Shown here: piece by piece, positions 13,262 through 24,954 of the stretch
Layout of the letters: each line of letters begins with the position of its first letter
Numbering within the stretch: position 1 is the first letter of the stretch
NCBI RefSeq assembly: GCF_021130785.1
Contig: NC_060208.1
Location: 54,230,501 to 54,294,500 of the forward strand
Direction: 5' to 3'
DNA: 64,000 nt
Source of the DNA: Homalodisca vitripennis
Taxonomy: Eukaryota; Arthropoda; Insecta; Hemiptera; Cicadellidae
Made by a program: the position numbers and the translations under genes
Notes under the pieces: model-generated
What the model was told of the DNA's origin: nothing
Seen by the model: the letters and a program-made list of their open reading frames with translations, nothing else
The model's database searches: none

Positions 13262-16200
13262 TGACGAATAAATTAATTTTATAAATCAAGCAATAATATA
13301 TGCTGGTAGTTAAACATATGTTGAATTTTCATAGCCATGATAGAGCGAGACATCCATTATTAAAAGATCGGTTACCATAAAAACAGGCTAAATAGAACAA
13401 GCTTGAAAAAAGCGAGCTTTGAAGTCATCTGTACCGACACCATGAATTGTGAGTGACACGAAGGCTTTTACCCTTTTAGCTTTTAGCAATCAAGCTGACC
13501 AACCAAACTCAGTTTAGATTTAAATTTACCTCTGCTTCATCGGCACCTCTTGAAGAGAGGCCAGAGTTTATTCCGATTGTATTTTCAGTTTTAAATTCAA
13601 TACTTTTTTGCTAAAGTCTGATAGAAAATTTTATCGATATCTCATTTATAGTGGGATTGAGAAATTGACAGTCATTTCAAATACAACTACTTCGTTGAAA
13701 AATTCGTGTACTTTAAATAATTTAAAGACAATGTTAGTCTATTCATTAAATTAATTAAAACTCCGTTGGCTTAAAAAGATGGATTAGTTCTGTGTGTGAT
13801 AAGAAACTGTACGATAACAGGTAAGGATTTTTATGTACGGAAGTTGTTCCAGAAATTGTTATACATATCAAGGGATGATTTTTTCAAAGTAAACTAGGCA
13901 GATGAAATAATACAAGCACAACCCTTCTCAAAATAAAAAAAAAACGTGTTCAAATATAAAATACACAATTACTACAACTGCATTGATCACTGAAGACAGC
14001 TGTCTATTTTTGAAAGAGTTTCTATTAATTCGTGAAGACATTGAAAATCATACAAGTCTAATGACTTCAGTCTATGAAGAGTTGTATGAAGTTGAAGGAT
14101 ATTTTGTGAAGAAACCAACAAAGAGACTAATCGAATCGAAAAATCGATATTCGGGAGTGATAAAGCAAGCGTTTTTACGTCTCGCTTTGTACTCTCGTCA
14201 AATTCAGAGCACCATCATGGGGTCGATTTACCTCCCGGCTTGGCGGGAAGAAAGGAAATGAGCGGGGAAATGACCGCGCTGCCGGGTGGTGGCCGGACAT
14301 GCGCGGAAGTATCGAGCGAAGGCGGGAAAGATATACGGCTGACGTAACCCTAGCTAGGGCTAGACCTAGCTAGCGTACAGCTAGAATATATTCCCGGACC
14401 AGAGATATTGGAGAGGGTCAAGAACAAATACTCACTGGAGTGTTAGAAACAAGTTTTCCTTATTTTGAAAACTTAGAGTAAAAGTAGAATAATCTTTATC
14501 CTTTGGTTTTATGAACTTCTGTATTTGTTATAAAATAATAATTCAAGCTCAAAATTAATTTAAAATGCTAAAAAAACATGAATTAAACTCTGGGTTTTCG
14601 GACCTCCTAAACACGTATTTGAGGTTACTTTTGCGCAATCATGCCATACTTTTGGGAATTGGTAAAATAAGTCTAAAAGAATCTAAAAATCAAGTCACAG
14701 CTAAAAAGATACTTCGAGCTCGTATGCTCGTATTTTTTGCACCTACGTCTTGTAAACAGCATATAGTAGGCAATAGGTTATATGTGGCCTTTTTGTATTT
14801 CGAGTAGCCTACTTAAAACTTCAATGCCAGGGAACACGAATCCGCTATGTAATTTTAACCGAGGGCCTGTAAGTGTAAAATTGCTGAAATAGACAAATCC
14901 ATCTCCTGAGAAACTGTTAAGTGAGGGTGGCTACATATTTTATTCTCCACTTTAAAGCTTACAATAAAGTATAATAGTTACAGTTGTGTGCACACACCAA
15001 CAAAATGGTGAACACTTACAATAGTCTAATATTATATACAAAATATATATAAAATAAAACGCGAAACAATTGGTTTAATACGAGATAAATACAAAATGAA
15101 AAAGTGGTAAGATTGGAACTTAAATTAAGTAAGTGGGTTCAGTCTTAGGCAATCACAAATGCAACCGGGTGAAACTCTACTGTATTCTTAATTTTGCCTG
15201 TCCATACACTTAGTATTGGAAATAACAATCCACATGTATATGTTTTAATTTAGTAGACACATATGACAAGATTCAACTAGTTTGCCTCAATTGACAGACA
15301 GTAATTTTTAAATTGGGAGTGTTTATTAGATGTAAATGAGTGAATAATGTTGCAATTAACTGATTTAAATACGTAGACTTTGATAAACCTGAAGAAAAAT
15401 AAAAGACCGATATGTTAGCACAAGGTACAAAAGCAAGATCAGTCATTGTTCAGTGTATTGCAGACGCAAAGACTATGCAAGGAATTGCGTGTGAGATGTG
15501 CAAAGCTGTTAGAAATGTTTTTGAGAAAAAAGTACACTGTCAAAACTTTATGTGCGAAAACAGTTACTGTTACTTTGGTATTATGCAGAGCGCTTCGGCG
15601 GATAAGTTAGATTAGGTTATCATAAATATGTTAATAGTACCAAAGTTAACGTTAACCTTTATAAGCGCTCATGTGATCAGAGCTTTAATTAGCTATGGTA
15701 ATACTAAAGGATTTTTTTTCGCCACAAGTACGAATTGGCGCCGAGCACCGCGCCCGCTCTGATGGCCATGGGCATTTTCGATCGGTACTTATCCGACCTC
15801 AGATTATGTGCTATACCTTTCATCGTAGAGATCCTTCTTTCCTTCATAGTATAGCTTATAATTATATTAAAGGCAACTATATATTTTTAGTACACTAATA
15901 ACACTATATAAACAATTTACTCGAATTGTTATTTAAAGGGTTCCAGAGTGAGGCATTAAGTAACAAAACTGCCAATTGAGATTTATAAATCTATAACACA
16001 TCTCAGTCAGGTTTTCAACACTTATTTGTGCTTGTGTGTTTTATTCCTTAGCTACAGGGGTACTATAACGAAAGGAACGTTAATCAACCTAGCCTTCTTT
16101 CTCACTAGTTATAAAATGATAATGTATTGATTTTTAAGTATCAGTTATTAAAAATGAATTTATTCCTTATGTAACTTACAGTCTGTATTAGTGGTCTTGT

Positions 16201-16677
16201 ATTGGCATGATCTCTCCACAATGCCACAACTACTGTTATATTATTCCTTAAGTTTAAAAATTGTTTACCTTTATAAATTATTTACATAATTTATAATATG
16301 TAGGCATTGCGTTCAAAAATCAATTTGACTGAAATGTCTATACACCGAAATGAGCAGGATGATAATTAATAGAAGAACAGTTTTATTAACTTATAAAACT
16401 TTGTATTACTGTAAAAGTAACAGACACTGCAGTATTGATGAATTTGAACACGGTGCCTCAAGGTACATAACATAAAATAGGACCTTCGTTATTTTTTACA
16501 AACCAGTGAAGACACCACATTGGTGAGGGCGCATATCAGTATAATTCTGGCATGCACAATGGATAACACTTTCCAATAGATTTGACTTTATCGAGTACCG
16601 TCCTCTTCAATCTTTCCTAAACTTAGTGTTGTGAAAAACGCTTTGTGACCCAAGCTTTCGAGATATTGAGTAAACGT
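13262..16677. other. Non-coding gap with one unassigned open frame
   Basis: Mostly AT-rich. A 92-codon frame at 13983-14261 (+) begins MITEDSCLFLKEFLL and ends in a GC-richer patch (14220-14420). It matches nothing I know and no upstream or downstream exon was found. The GC-rich patch includes clustered TAGCTAG motifs at 14348-14385. The frame at 15412-15615 is likewise unassigned. Confidence 0.35.
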
Positions 16678-17055
16678 AAATCTCATTCAGTAGTCACAAA
16701 ACCTCATTCAGTAGTCACAAAATCTCATTCAGTAGTCACACAATCTCATTCAGTAGTCACAAAATCTCATTCAGTAGTCACAAAATCTCATTCAGTAGTC
16801 ACACAATCTCATTCAGTAGTCACAAAATCTCATTCAGTAGTCACAAAATCTCATTCAGTAGTCACAAAATCTCATTCAGTAGTCACAAAATCTCATTCAG
16901 TAGTCACAAAATCTCATTCAGTAGTCACAAAACCTCATTCAGTAGTCACAAAATCTCATTCAGTAGTCACAAAATCTCATTCAGTTGTCACAAAATCTCA
17001 TTCAGTAGTCACACAATCTCATTCAGTAGTCACAAAATCTCATTCAGTTGTCACA
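16678..17055 (+). repeat. 21-bp tandem satellite, 18 copies, open in one frame
   Basis: The unit AAATCTCATTCAGTAGTCAC repeats with period 21. In the frame starting at 16645 it reads as 18 heptads of the pattern [KQ]-[SP]-H-S-V-V-T, and the frame stays open from 16645 to 17076 (143 codons). The variants are few: AAA or CAA at the first codon, TCT or CCT at the second and GTA or GTT at one valine. The ends, MTQAFEILSKR and KSTHFF, match nothing known. Because 21 is a multiple of three and the unit has no stop, an open frame would be expected without selection. I call it a satellite rather than a gene. Confidence 0.95.
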
Positions 17056-17076
17056 AAATCTACCCACTTCTTCTGA

Positions 17077-18429
17077 CTTAGCCTTAAAGACTATTGGATA
17101 TTATGACTATTGGATATTCCATATTTCTTCTTATTTCTAACTATTGAAATATTGCTGTTATACTTGGGTACAAAAAATGGTGTGATATATTAGACGTTTC
17201 TTTGTCGTTATATTTACGAGCTTACTTTTATTACCATTATACTGAAGTTACTCTGCACTTTTCAATAGGTAATCTACCTATGGTTAAACGTCGCTGTTTT
17301 CGAACATTGCCGCAATACGAATCTAGACATCACTAACTAATATCAATAAATGTCATTAGGGAAAATTGCGATTACCACAAACAATGTCGCTTGTGCACCA
17401 TGAATGGCGTCTGATCATTACGAGATTTCAACATTTATAGAAGCCTGAAGCCTCCAAAAATGAACTAAATGGAGTTGTTTAAAGCACACACAAATGATGG
17501 TACCCTTAAGTGTGCTTTGAGATGGTAGTCGTCTACCAGAGAACTCTCTATCCGAACCGATTATTTTTGGTTTCTGGACCTCGTATATTTTTCAAAAAGT
17601 GCCGTTATAACCAGCACTTACTTAAACGATGGGAAATACTTAAAATATTTCAACTCTAATAGAAATCGAAGATATAACTGGAAACTGTTAATATACATCG
17701 GCAGTTCTCTTTTTGGGAACTCTTGCCAACCGCTTAGGCATATTCAATAACTACAATACTAATTACAACGCCAATAATAAGGGTTTCGACATATTTTTCG
17801 ATATCAGAACTAGGATTTCTATTTCGCTATTAATTGCAGAATTCGAATATTTTCTTCCCAGCGGCCCATCATGAACTCTTCAACGGAGTAAAACGCGACA
17901 CCAGGTGTTTTAAGTGTTTGTGATTATTTCGATGTTTGGCCTAATACTCTCAGGGAGTCTCACAGGGAAACGGTAAAGTGTTAAAACACTGTCGTTCATT
18001 TCTCAAGTTGTCCCTCTCCTGGGCCAATTCGCATTCGAAACGGCAGTAAAGGGCGACAGGGATGGTGTTTAGTAGAAGTGTAAGAAAATAAAATGTATAC
18101 AATTGTGTAAAAAATTGTAAAGAACAGGTCGAATGTTTGGTTTAATTCTTTCAGCTGGTATCATCTGTCGGCAACTTTAAAAAGCCGTATTAATTACTTT
18201 TTAAATTTTTGAAATAGCCACATTTATCTTTACAAATTTTTAAAGTAAACAGGTGTTTTGATAAAAAAGCCTATTATTTCATAGACTTTTTAAACAGTTC
18301 AAATCAATTGTAAAAATATGAAATTAAAATTTAGCTACAAAGATAGTTGATAACAAATTACTTTATTTCAGTTTTTTGTTTTTGTTTACTTTTACCGTAA
18401 CCTCTGTACCTGACATGATTCCTCTGATA
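17077..18429. other. Non-coding gap, nothing recognised
   Basis: No recognisable coding or RNA feature. A weak hairpin (AAAGCACAC with GTGTGCTTT) lies at 17480-17520. Confidence 0.4.
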
Positions 18430-18437
18430 TTAAAATG
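18430..18437. repeat. 8-bp target duplication TTAAAATG (left)
   Basis: Identical to TTAAAATG at 19099-19106 on the other side of the Merlin element. An 8-bp duplication is the expected size for Merlin (IS1016/IS1595-like) elements. Confidence 0.75.
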
Positions 18438-19098
18438 GTGTCTTTTCTAGTATGTCCCCGCATTCTCTATTTTAATTTCTATAAGTTAGATTACGTCACT
18501 AGAGCTACAAATGTAATTTCTAAAGGTAATCGAGGTTAGGTTAAGCTAGGTTTTTGACAATAATTTGCAAAAACAATTGAAAAAACGAGTTTATTAATTT
18601 GTACGAAAAAACACAAATTAGTAATGAAAGATGTTTAAAATAATATACTATTCTGGTGGCCAGAACGCTTTAATGTCCTCCAGGATTTGTTCGAACAAAT
18701 CTGTGTTTTGGTGGCGATGTTTCCACAGAAACTCACACAAGTATGAGTCTAGCAAGTTGCGACTTGTACCGCATTCGTTCCTATTACGCCGTTTTGCCGA
18801 CGCCCAGAGCGATTCGATTCTCTGTGTGTGTGCTCTGGTTGTAGGATCAACAAAATTTTCAGAATGGGTTAGATCACGCGATGCTTGCCCGCTGCGCAGC
18901 GCTTGGCGCTGCTTGCTCTTTTAGAAAAAAAATTAACTGGAGCTTGCAAAGTCCAAGCCCAGATCAAGCGGCGCGCGTTTATCACTGATAAGATAAGACG
19001 AGTTTATTATAGAAGTAGTACCTGGACTACTGCCCTACGAACACCAAACGCTTTAATTACGATCTTTGTGAATGCGGGGACATATTAGAAAAAGACCC
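18438..19098 (-). mobile_element. Merlin element, 661-bp deletion derivative
   Basis: Terminal inverted repeats of about 29 bp are visible. The left end is GTGTCTTTTCTAGTATGTCC then CCGCATTC. The right end, reading inward, is GGGTCTTTTTCTAATATGTC then CCCGCATTC. The element is flanked by perfect TTAAAATG duplications (18430-18437 and 19099-19106). It encloses the C-terminal part of a Merlin/ISXO2-type transposase on the minus strand. The N-terminal and central transposase regions are absent, so this is an internally deleted, non-autonomous copy. Its segment at 18871-18975 has a counterpart in opposite orientation at 55030-55135, next to another Merlin transposase relic. Confidence 0.8.
18648..18869 (-). 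pseudogene. Merlin/ISXO2-like DDE transposase, C-terminal relic
   Basis: Read on the minus strand, the 73 codons before the stop begin THSENFVDPTTRAHTQRIES, then LWASAKRRNR, and continue to DSYLCEFLWK and ending AFWPPE before a stop. The motif FVDP-x-T-x-AHTQ-x-IE-x-W is diagnostic of the C-terminal end of the ISXO2/IS1595-like transposase domain, and the tail IKAFWPP is typical of animal Merlin proteins. The frame is intact over this stretch but has no start codon. Upstream on the minus strand it runs into DNA unrelated to the family, so the first two catalytic acidic residues are missing. It cannot encode an active enzyme. It lies inside the element bounded by the TTAAAATG duplications. Confidence 0.8.
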
Positions 19099-19106
19099 TT
19101 AAAATG
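19099..19106. repeat. 8-bp target duplication TTAAAATG (right)
   Basis: Second copy of the duplication described at 18430-18437; identical sequence. Confidence 0.75.
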
Positions 19107-19556
19107 TACTAATACAGATTTTAAATAATTCAAAAAGTGTTAATGGTAGCCTACTAAATCACTTTTATTAATGAGATAAATAATATCATAAAGTGTAAGC
19201 ATTTTGTCAGTGTAAAAATCATGAAACTTTTATGCGGTTGCATGACGTAATATCTGAAACACTTCACGAGTATAGACAATCCGTATCTGTTGTTTATAGC
19301 AAGAACCCATCTTTCGACATCAGCTTTCTCAGAAGTCGCAATACGGCAAAACACTGATATTGAGTTACTCAGTCTACATCATGAATGCTGTTATCACAAG
19401 CGCTTTTATTTTTGGTAAATATAAACACTATTTGATTTACTATATTCGTGTCCTTATGATTTGATATATTTTGTTATTGAACCTCAAAATACTAGATATT
19501 ATCCGGCAGATACCACTTCTACACATTGAAAGACGTTGCAGAATTAAATGATCAAA

Positions 19557-19579
19557 TGCAGATCTGCATGATCATGCAG
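19557..19579. repeat. Two overlapping perfect palindromes
   Basis: TGCAGATCTGCA (19557-19568) overlaps CTGCATGATCATGCAG (19564-19579). Both are perfect inverted repeats without a spacer. No function can be assigned. Confidence 0.85.
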
Positions 19580-20251
19580 AATGGTGATAGGACTCCCTGC
19601 GATAATAACTACATGGGTGTTGTTATTGGCGTGTCTGTATTGCCCGTTTTCTGTAGATCGAACGAGAGAGTTGGATAAAAATTTAGCACATAAAATTTCA
19701 CTTTTGTTAAATGTTTTGTTTCGCCGAGGCCTCTAAAAATTTAACTACGTACAATTTTAATGTGGTTACATTAAGTTTGTCATTAGACTCTTCAGATGTC
19801 ACAATCAAATAATCGTTATTTTTGTAAGATTGTTTGTTTTTTATTGTTTCCAGATCAATGGTTTTGTCACAATGTCTTAGGTATTATGAATGTTTAAATG
19901 GTCATTTGACCGACTGAAAATAGCACAGAGTAGGCCTACTTAACAAGATTATACGAATTGGCAAACGTTGTAACATAAACGCAAATTACGAATAGCTGTC
20001 ATTTCCGCAAGGAAATATCATTTTCGTTGTATTGAAATTAAAAATATCTTTATTAGAGGCGAAGTTCTCTCTACCACTTAACCTCAAAACTATTATTGAT
20101 ATCAAAAGTCACTTAGAATTATGGTAACTTTTTTGTCATGGAATATTTCTTAAATTTTAAAATTCCTTAAACACACGGCAGTGTCACTGTTATAGGGACT
20201 GATAAAACTGGAAAAGTCTAAATCGAGTAGTTTTCGAGTAATGTTGAGTCA

Positions 20252-20252
<1 letters not shown>
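19580..20252. other. Non-coding gap
   Basis: AT-rich, with no recognisable feature. Confidence 0.4.

Positions 20253-20307
<55 letters not shown>
20253..20307. repeat. (CA)n microsatellite
   Basis: Pure AC/CA dinucleotide run of about 55 bp. Confidence 0.98.
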
Positions 20308-20311
<4 letters not shown>

Positions 20312-20409
20312 GAAACAAACATAAATTTGTTCATATGTAATGTTTATTGTATATTTAAAAAAGAAAACATTTAAATGATAAATTATTTATGTTTATGATT
20401 ATAAAAATA

Positions 20410-20529
20410 AGCTATGAAATATTTGAATATGGCCAACTGCATTCCCGCACACGCCGTACGTGGTTCATTGGGAATGACTGATGCAAAACTGTGTTCTGTA
20501 TTACAATGAATAAAGGATTTTTGAACTTG
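20410..20529 (+). mobile_element. LINE 3' tail
   Basis: The sequence ends ACAATGAATAAAGGATTTTT then GAACTTGAA before a CA run. AATAAA followed by short GAATTTGAA-like repeats is the usual 3' end of arthropod CR1/Jockey-type LINEs. Only the 3'UTR seems to be present; no reverse transcriptase could be read upstream. Confidence 0.45.

Positions 20530-20595
<66 letters not shown>
20530..20595. repeat. (CA)n microsatellite at a LINE tail
   Basis: About 66 bp of pure AC dinucleotides directly following the LINE-type tail, as if grown from the tail repeats. Open frames on both strands across it are artefacts. Confidence 0.98.
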
Positions 20596-20597
<2 letters not shown>

Positions 20598-21039
20598 ATT
20601 CCCCGGCCAACAGGCTAGGAGTAGGCCTACTCTATGCTGCAAGCACTTTGTTTTCATTCCTGCAGACTTTGCCAGCCGCCTGATAGATCGCCTCGGAGAC
20701 CTTGCGGGTCGGCCACCGTGGGGTAGGTCAGGGTGCATTGACAAGGAGAAAATCAATACCGTGAAACCCCTCTCCTCCCTCACCCTCTCACCCACGCCAC
20801 CACCACTCTACACCCCTCCACCCGTGTTCTGACCAGAACAACAATGTAGCAATGAGTCTCTTGGGTCTCCCACTCCAGACCTTGATTTCCTTGAGAATGC
20901 ACTCCACTTTTGTGGCGTTATTTGTTATCACTGTTCCACTGCAAACTTTCTGACTTTCTCTTGATTTCAAGAGAAAGTAATCAATGGTTCCAATTTCTAG
21001 TGATATTAAAAATGTGTTGCTAAAAAATAAATTTAAAAT
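20596..21039. other. GC-richer unique stretch
   Basis: Higher GC than its surroundings, with C-rich pieces near 20770-20830. Open frames exist on both strands but none shows a known motif, and the neighbouring CA repeat inflates their length. A short hairpin, CTTTCTCTTGATTTCAAGAG then AAAG, lies at 20956-20979. Confidence 0.35.
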
Positions 21040-21500
21040 GCATCTTTTGCTTCTTCTACTTCTTTGTTCTCTCTTCCCCTCCATCTATTTCTCCCTTTCA
21101 CCCTACCCTCTCTTTCTCTAGTTCCTTGTTTTGCTTCCTGTTTTATCATTTCTCCCATTTGTCCAGTAATTTCTGCTCCCTTCACTTGCCCATCTTCTTT
21201 TTATTCCTTCTACTCCTATTTTTAATAATGTGTTCCTTCTATCTCTCATTATCATTTTTATTCACTCACTCCTCATTTTCAACCTACTTAATCAGCTTCA
21301 TATTCTCCTTTATATATACCTTACTGGTCGCTTCCTCAAGGTGTTTAGTTCTCCCTTATCCTTCTGTTTATCTCGTGCCTTTTCCATTTCTATCAGGCTA
21401 GCGTTACTCAATAATGGATCCTCTTCGTTCTCTACAATTTTTATCTTTCTCTAATGTATTTTTGTTGAATTCATTCACCACTTTTTCTACTATGCTTATC
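21040..21500 (+). repeat. Pyrimidine-rich low-complexity tract
   Basis: The plus strand is dominated by C and T over about 450 bp, with many CTTCT, TCTCC and CCTTT words. The predicted frames (21126-21401, 21230-21454) are Ser/Phe/Leu-rich by composition only. Confidence 0.8.
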
Positions 21501-22137
21501 TTTTTTCGCTATCAACAAATTCGTTTATAGTTTACTAAAATGCTCTTTTTCTATAACAGTCAGGCCTTTTTATTATTTATTTCGTAAGTATGTTTCTTCA
21601 AATTGGATTCAAATTCCTGGATTCCTCCGAGAGCCGTCTCGAATTTTCAGTCATTTATTGTCTCCCTAATTTTACTTGATGGCTCCGATCTCGGTTATAT
21701 ACATTGCTACAAGCTTATCACAAAAGATGTACCTACATCAACCATTCACCTCTAGTCCCAACTTAAAGTTTTAAGTACACTTAAATTACTCTCAACAAAA
21801 AGAATTTGCTCTGTTGCTTGTATTGGCCTGAAGAATGTAAAGTTGCAGATAGTTTTTTACGGACGAGGATTTAAGTTCATTTTATTGATATTAATAATAT
21901 TTTGTGATCTCCCACCTGCTGTTACCATTCCTCCTGTAATATGTACAATATTAATTGTATTAACTTATTTTAAATCACAACCTCAACCCAAATTTAATAT
22001 TTTAATTTAAATTTCCGATCAAGTTTAAACTACTTATTCCTCTGTAGTCATTCAAAGTTCGTCACACATCATATCCTGTTGCTTCCTGTTCCTGTAAATC
22101 CTGGATACTGGGTTATCCAATGATTACAAATAAATAA
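21501..22137. other. Non-coding gap
   Basis: AT-rich; nothing recognised. Confidence 0.4.
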
Positions 22138-22230
22138 CTGGCTTAGCGTTTAGCGAAGCCCTTTCCGCCAGGTGATGACGAAATCAAATTTGTCCGTCTG
22201 CACTCACGATTGCTATCAACTGAACTGACC
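22138..22230 (+). repeat. DR-A dispersed repeat, partial
   Basis: Contains CTGGCTTAGCGTTTAGCGAA then GCCCTTTCCGCCAGGTGATG and a TGTCCGTCTGCAC block, which is the GGCTGAGCGTTAGCAAAGCC core of the DR-A family. Confidence 0.45.
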
Positions 22231-23284
22231 TAGGGAGTTGGAATTTGGTGTACAACTCTATATCTACCACCTATATTAATATCGATTTTGATAATTGTAG
22301 GCACGAAGGCACCGGACCATTGGGATCCCGATTTCTGTATGTTTTTGTGAGTTCATGCACGATAACTCTCGAACATGTCAACGTAGACGATTGAAATTTA
22401 GTGTGTGAACCTGAAAATAGTAAGTATAGATAATTGGGAGTCTCTCTCTGGGCCTGGATGTGTTCACTATGGGACGCACGCAAAGCCTTCTACGGTGATC
22501 CTGGGGTATTTTACACTAGCTCATAGAACTATAAAAACACTTCCAAAAAAATTGTGATCGTATAAAATACATTAATTCAACAAGCAGTTGGTCAATCACG
22601 TCACCTCTCCTCTGAGGCAGTGCGTCCAGTTCAAGCAAGTTAAATCTGTACTATTTCTTTGCGTGCACCCCGTTCTAGACTCGGAGACGTTGACGAAAAG
22701 AAAACCGGCGCGGCTAGTTCCAACAAACATATAAAACTAATTATTGTAGGGGGTTATTTACAAATTATAGAAACGGGGTTTGTATGCAGTACGAGCAGAA
22801 AAGAGATTTTAAGACAGTCAATCTTGTTCAAAGCTTAGGGCAATTTCTTAGATTTTGCTCTATCTAAATGATGTGTCTTAAATTTCATAAACTATTTTCA
22901 TTAATTATATATAGTAATAATAATGGTTTATTGAATAAAATGAAAAATATAAATAAAATTTATATAGTTTTAGTTACATTAACGTTTTGTAATTTGATAA
23001 ATACTTGGTTCCTCTAGGCTTAGCCTGTTTGGGGTTACCTTCATAATATTACACGTAAAAAAGATAATGATGCCAACTGCCATTTACTTGCATATAAAAA
23101 ATGTTAATATTAAATTAGACAACTGAAATTCACTACTAATGCATATTTAACTAGAAAACAAAATTCCATTCTACACAAAGTATTGAGTCACCTACAAACC
23201 TACATACAGTATCGATACACATTTAGATTTACATTCATTAAAATCAACAGGCATTATCATCAGGTCAAGCCATTCTATCACCTA

Positions 23285-23286
<2 letters not shown>
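22231..23286. other. Non-coding gap
   Basis: Nothing recognised. Confidence 0.4.

Positions 23287-23315
<29 letters not shown>
23287..23315. repeat. (TA)n microsatellite
   Basis: About 29 bp of alternating TA. Confidence 0.97.
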
Positions 23316-23318
<3 letters not shown>

Positions 23319-24936
23319 CATACCTATACGTGCACAAACTTATACAATAACCTAGTGAGGAATGCAATATCACTTTATTCCTTTTTAATACACATTAAAA
23401 AAATAATTAAACAAAAACAGTTTCTGTACAAAATCATACAAATTAACCATAAAACACCCACACGTATAATTTATTATTGTTATTAATTAATTTTAAAAAT
23501 AAAAATATAATTTAAACACCAATTTTAAGTTATAAATAGTTTTATTATGTTCCTTTTGTTCATGAATGCAGCAAAATGCCTCGTTTTAAAGTGTACGTAA
23601 TACGCGTCTTAGTTATTGTTATTTTGTACAGCGTAAATAGGTTTGAAAATAATTACCATTTGAAACAAAAAACAAAACTAACTTTTCTAATAAAAAAACC
23701 AATAGTTGCATCGCGGAAACTAAAAGATCCTTAAATTTTTACAAGCTATATGTTTAATATTACATATTTCACATGATTCTACTATGGAGACTGACGGATC
23801 ATAATTCTACATTGATAAAGAAACGCCATTACAGTCGAATCTTACCGTTTCTTGCTTCATTATATTTATATAAAACAATAAATTATTGAATGGTATTACA
23901 GTAACAATTATAATTTCATTCTAATATAAAATATAAAAAAGATTAAGCAAGCGCCTCCACATTTTTAATCGCAATAACAACACGATACTGTGCTTATTGA
24001 CGCTAGTAAATTGAAGGCAGCAACCCATAGCTTACAATTGTTTTAAACTAGTTTCAAGAAGCTCATTTAAACGGATAAGACATAAATTTTAAGCTATTGA
24101 AATAGTGGGACCTTTTCCTATTATATTATTTTAATTTACATGACAATCTGCTGACTTTTCAAAATGAAATGCAGTGAATATTGACAAAAATTTACTTTAT
24201 TCGGTTATAGAGAATATCTGAGAAATATTGAAATGGATTTAATAAAAAGTAAATGTAAAAAATTGCAATGAGAAGAAATTGTTTTTAAAGATAATCTAGA
24301 AATAAATGTACAATTATTTGTCCAATGGCCACGAGTCACAAAAATGATCAAATACAGAAATATATTTCCGAAATTTCGTCTTTATAAACTTTCAGATACA
24401 CCATTAATGATGGGCCTCAAAGTCTAAATTGTCCAAAGATAACAGGCAGTTTTTAGATAAACTAAGGGATTACATTATTGTATGAAGCACTGTTAACAGG
24501 CGGTGTTGGTTTTTTAAATACTCAATTTTTCGCATACACATTGTGATATAAATATTGCAATGGTGTGCATAATCATGGCTTTGGAGTATTCTTGAAATGT
24601 GGGTCACTGTTAGAACCTACAGCAGGAAGTACGGGGCGAGAGTTCGTCTAGGAAGCGGTTATGACCGGTGGTTAAAGGTTGGCGACTCTTTTAAGCTCGC
24701 TTTTTAGGAGATTTTCATTTTTCTTCCGTAGACTAAAGCCAAAAAGTACAAACCACTACATCCGGTCGTGATGTCATGCTACCTTTAAATGACACGGTTC
24801 ACATTTTAACCCCTTTGAGAAAGCGTTAATTAAAACAACGCTATCAGTAAGTTATGCAATGCTGGTCGCGACACCTCAGTCCAAAAGCCGGGAGGGAAGC
24901 TCTAGCATAGCTTCGGACAAAGCAAGTGGAAAAAAA
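23316..24936. other. Non-coding gap ending in a GC-richer patch
   Basis: Very AT-rich to about 24580, then a less AT-rich stretch (24600-24940) that contains CGGTTATGACCGG-like and GGTCGCGACACC words and no long open frame. This patch precedes the candidate donor site at 24949. Confidence 0.35.
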
Positions 24937-24954
24937 ATGAAATGCGAGGTAAGT
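24937..24954 (+). promoter_or_regulatory. Possible first-exon end with 5' splice donor
   Basis: AAAAAAATGAAATGCGAG is followed by GTAAGT (24949-24954), a consensus animal splice donor. Together with the GC-richer patch upstream it could be the end of a first exon starting Met-Lys-Cys-Glu. No downstream exon was identified, so this is only a candidate. Confidence 0.15.

Noticed and set aside
13983..14261. 92-codon frame as a gene
   Set aside because: No recognisable domain, no neighbouring exon and no conservation evidence; noted in the gap entry only.
20412..20832. Frames of 113-127 codons on both strands
   Set aside because: Length comes from the CA run; no motif on either side.
21126..21454. 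Two frames with membrane-like Phe/Leu/Ser composition
   Set aside because: Composition follows from the pyrimidine-rich tract; no start context or homology.
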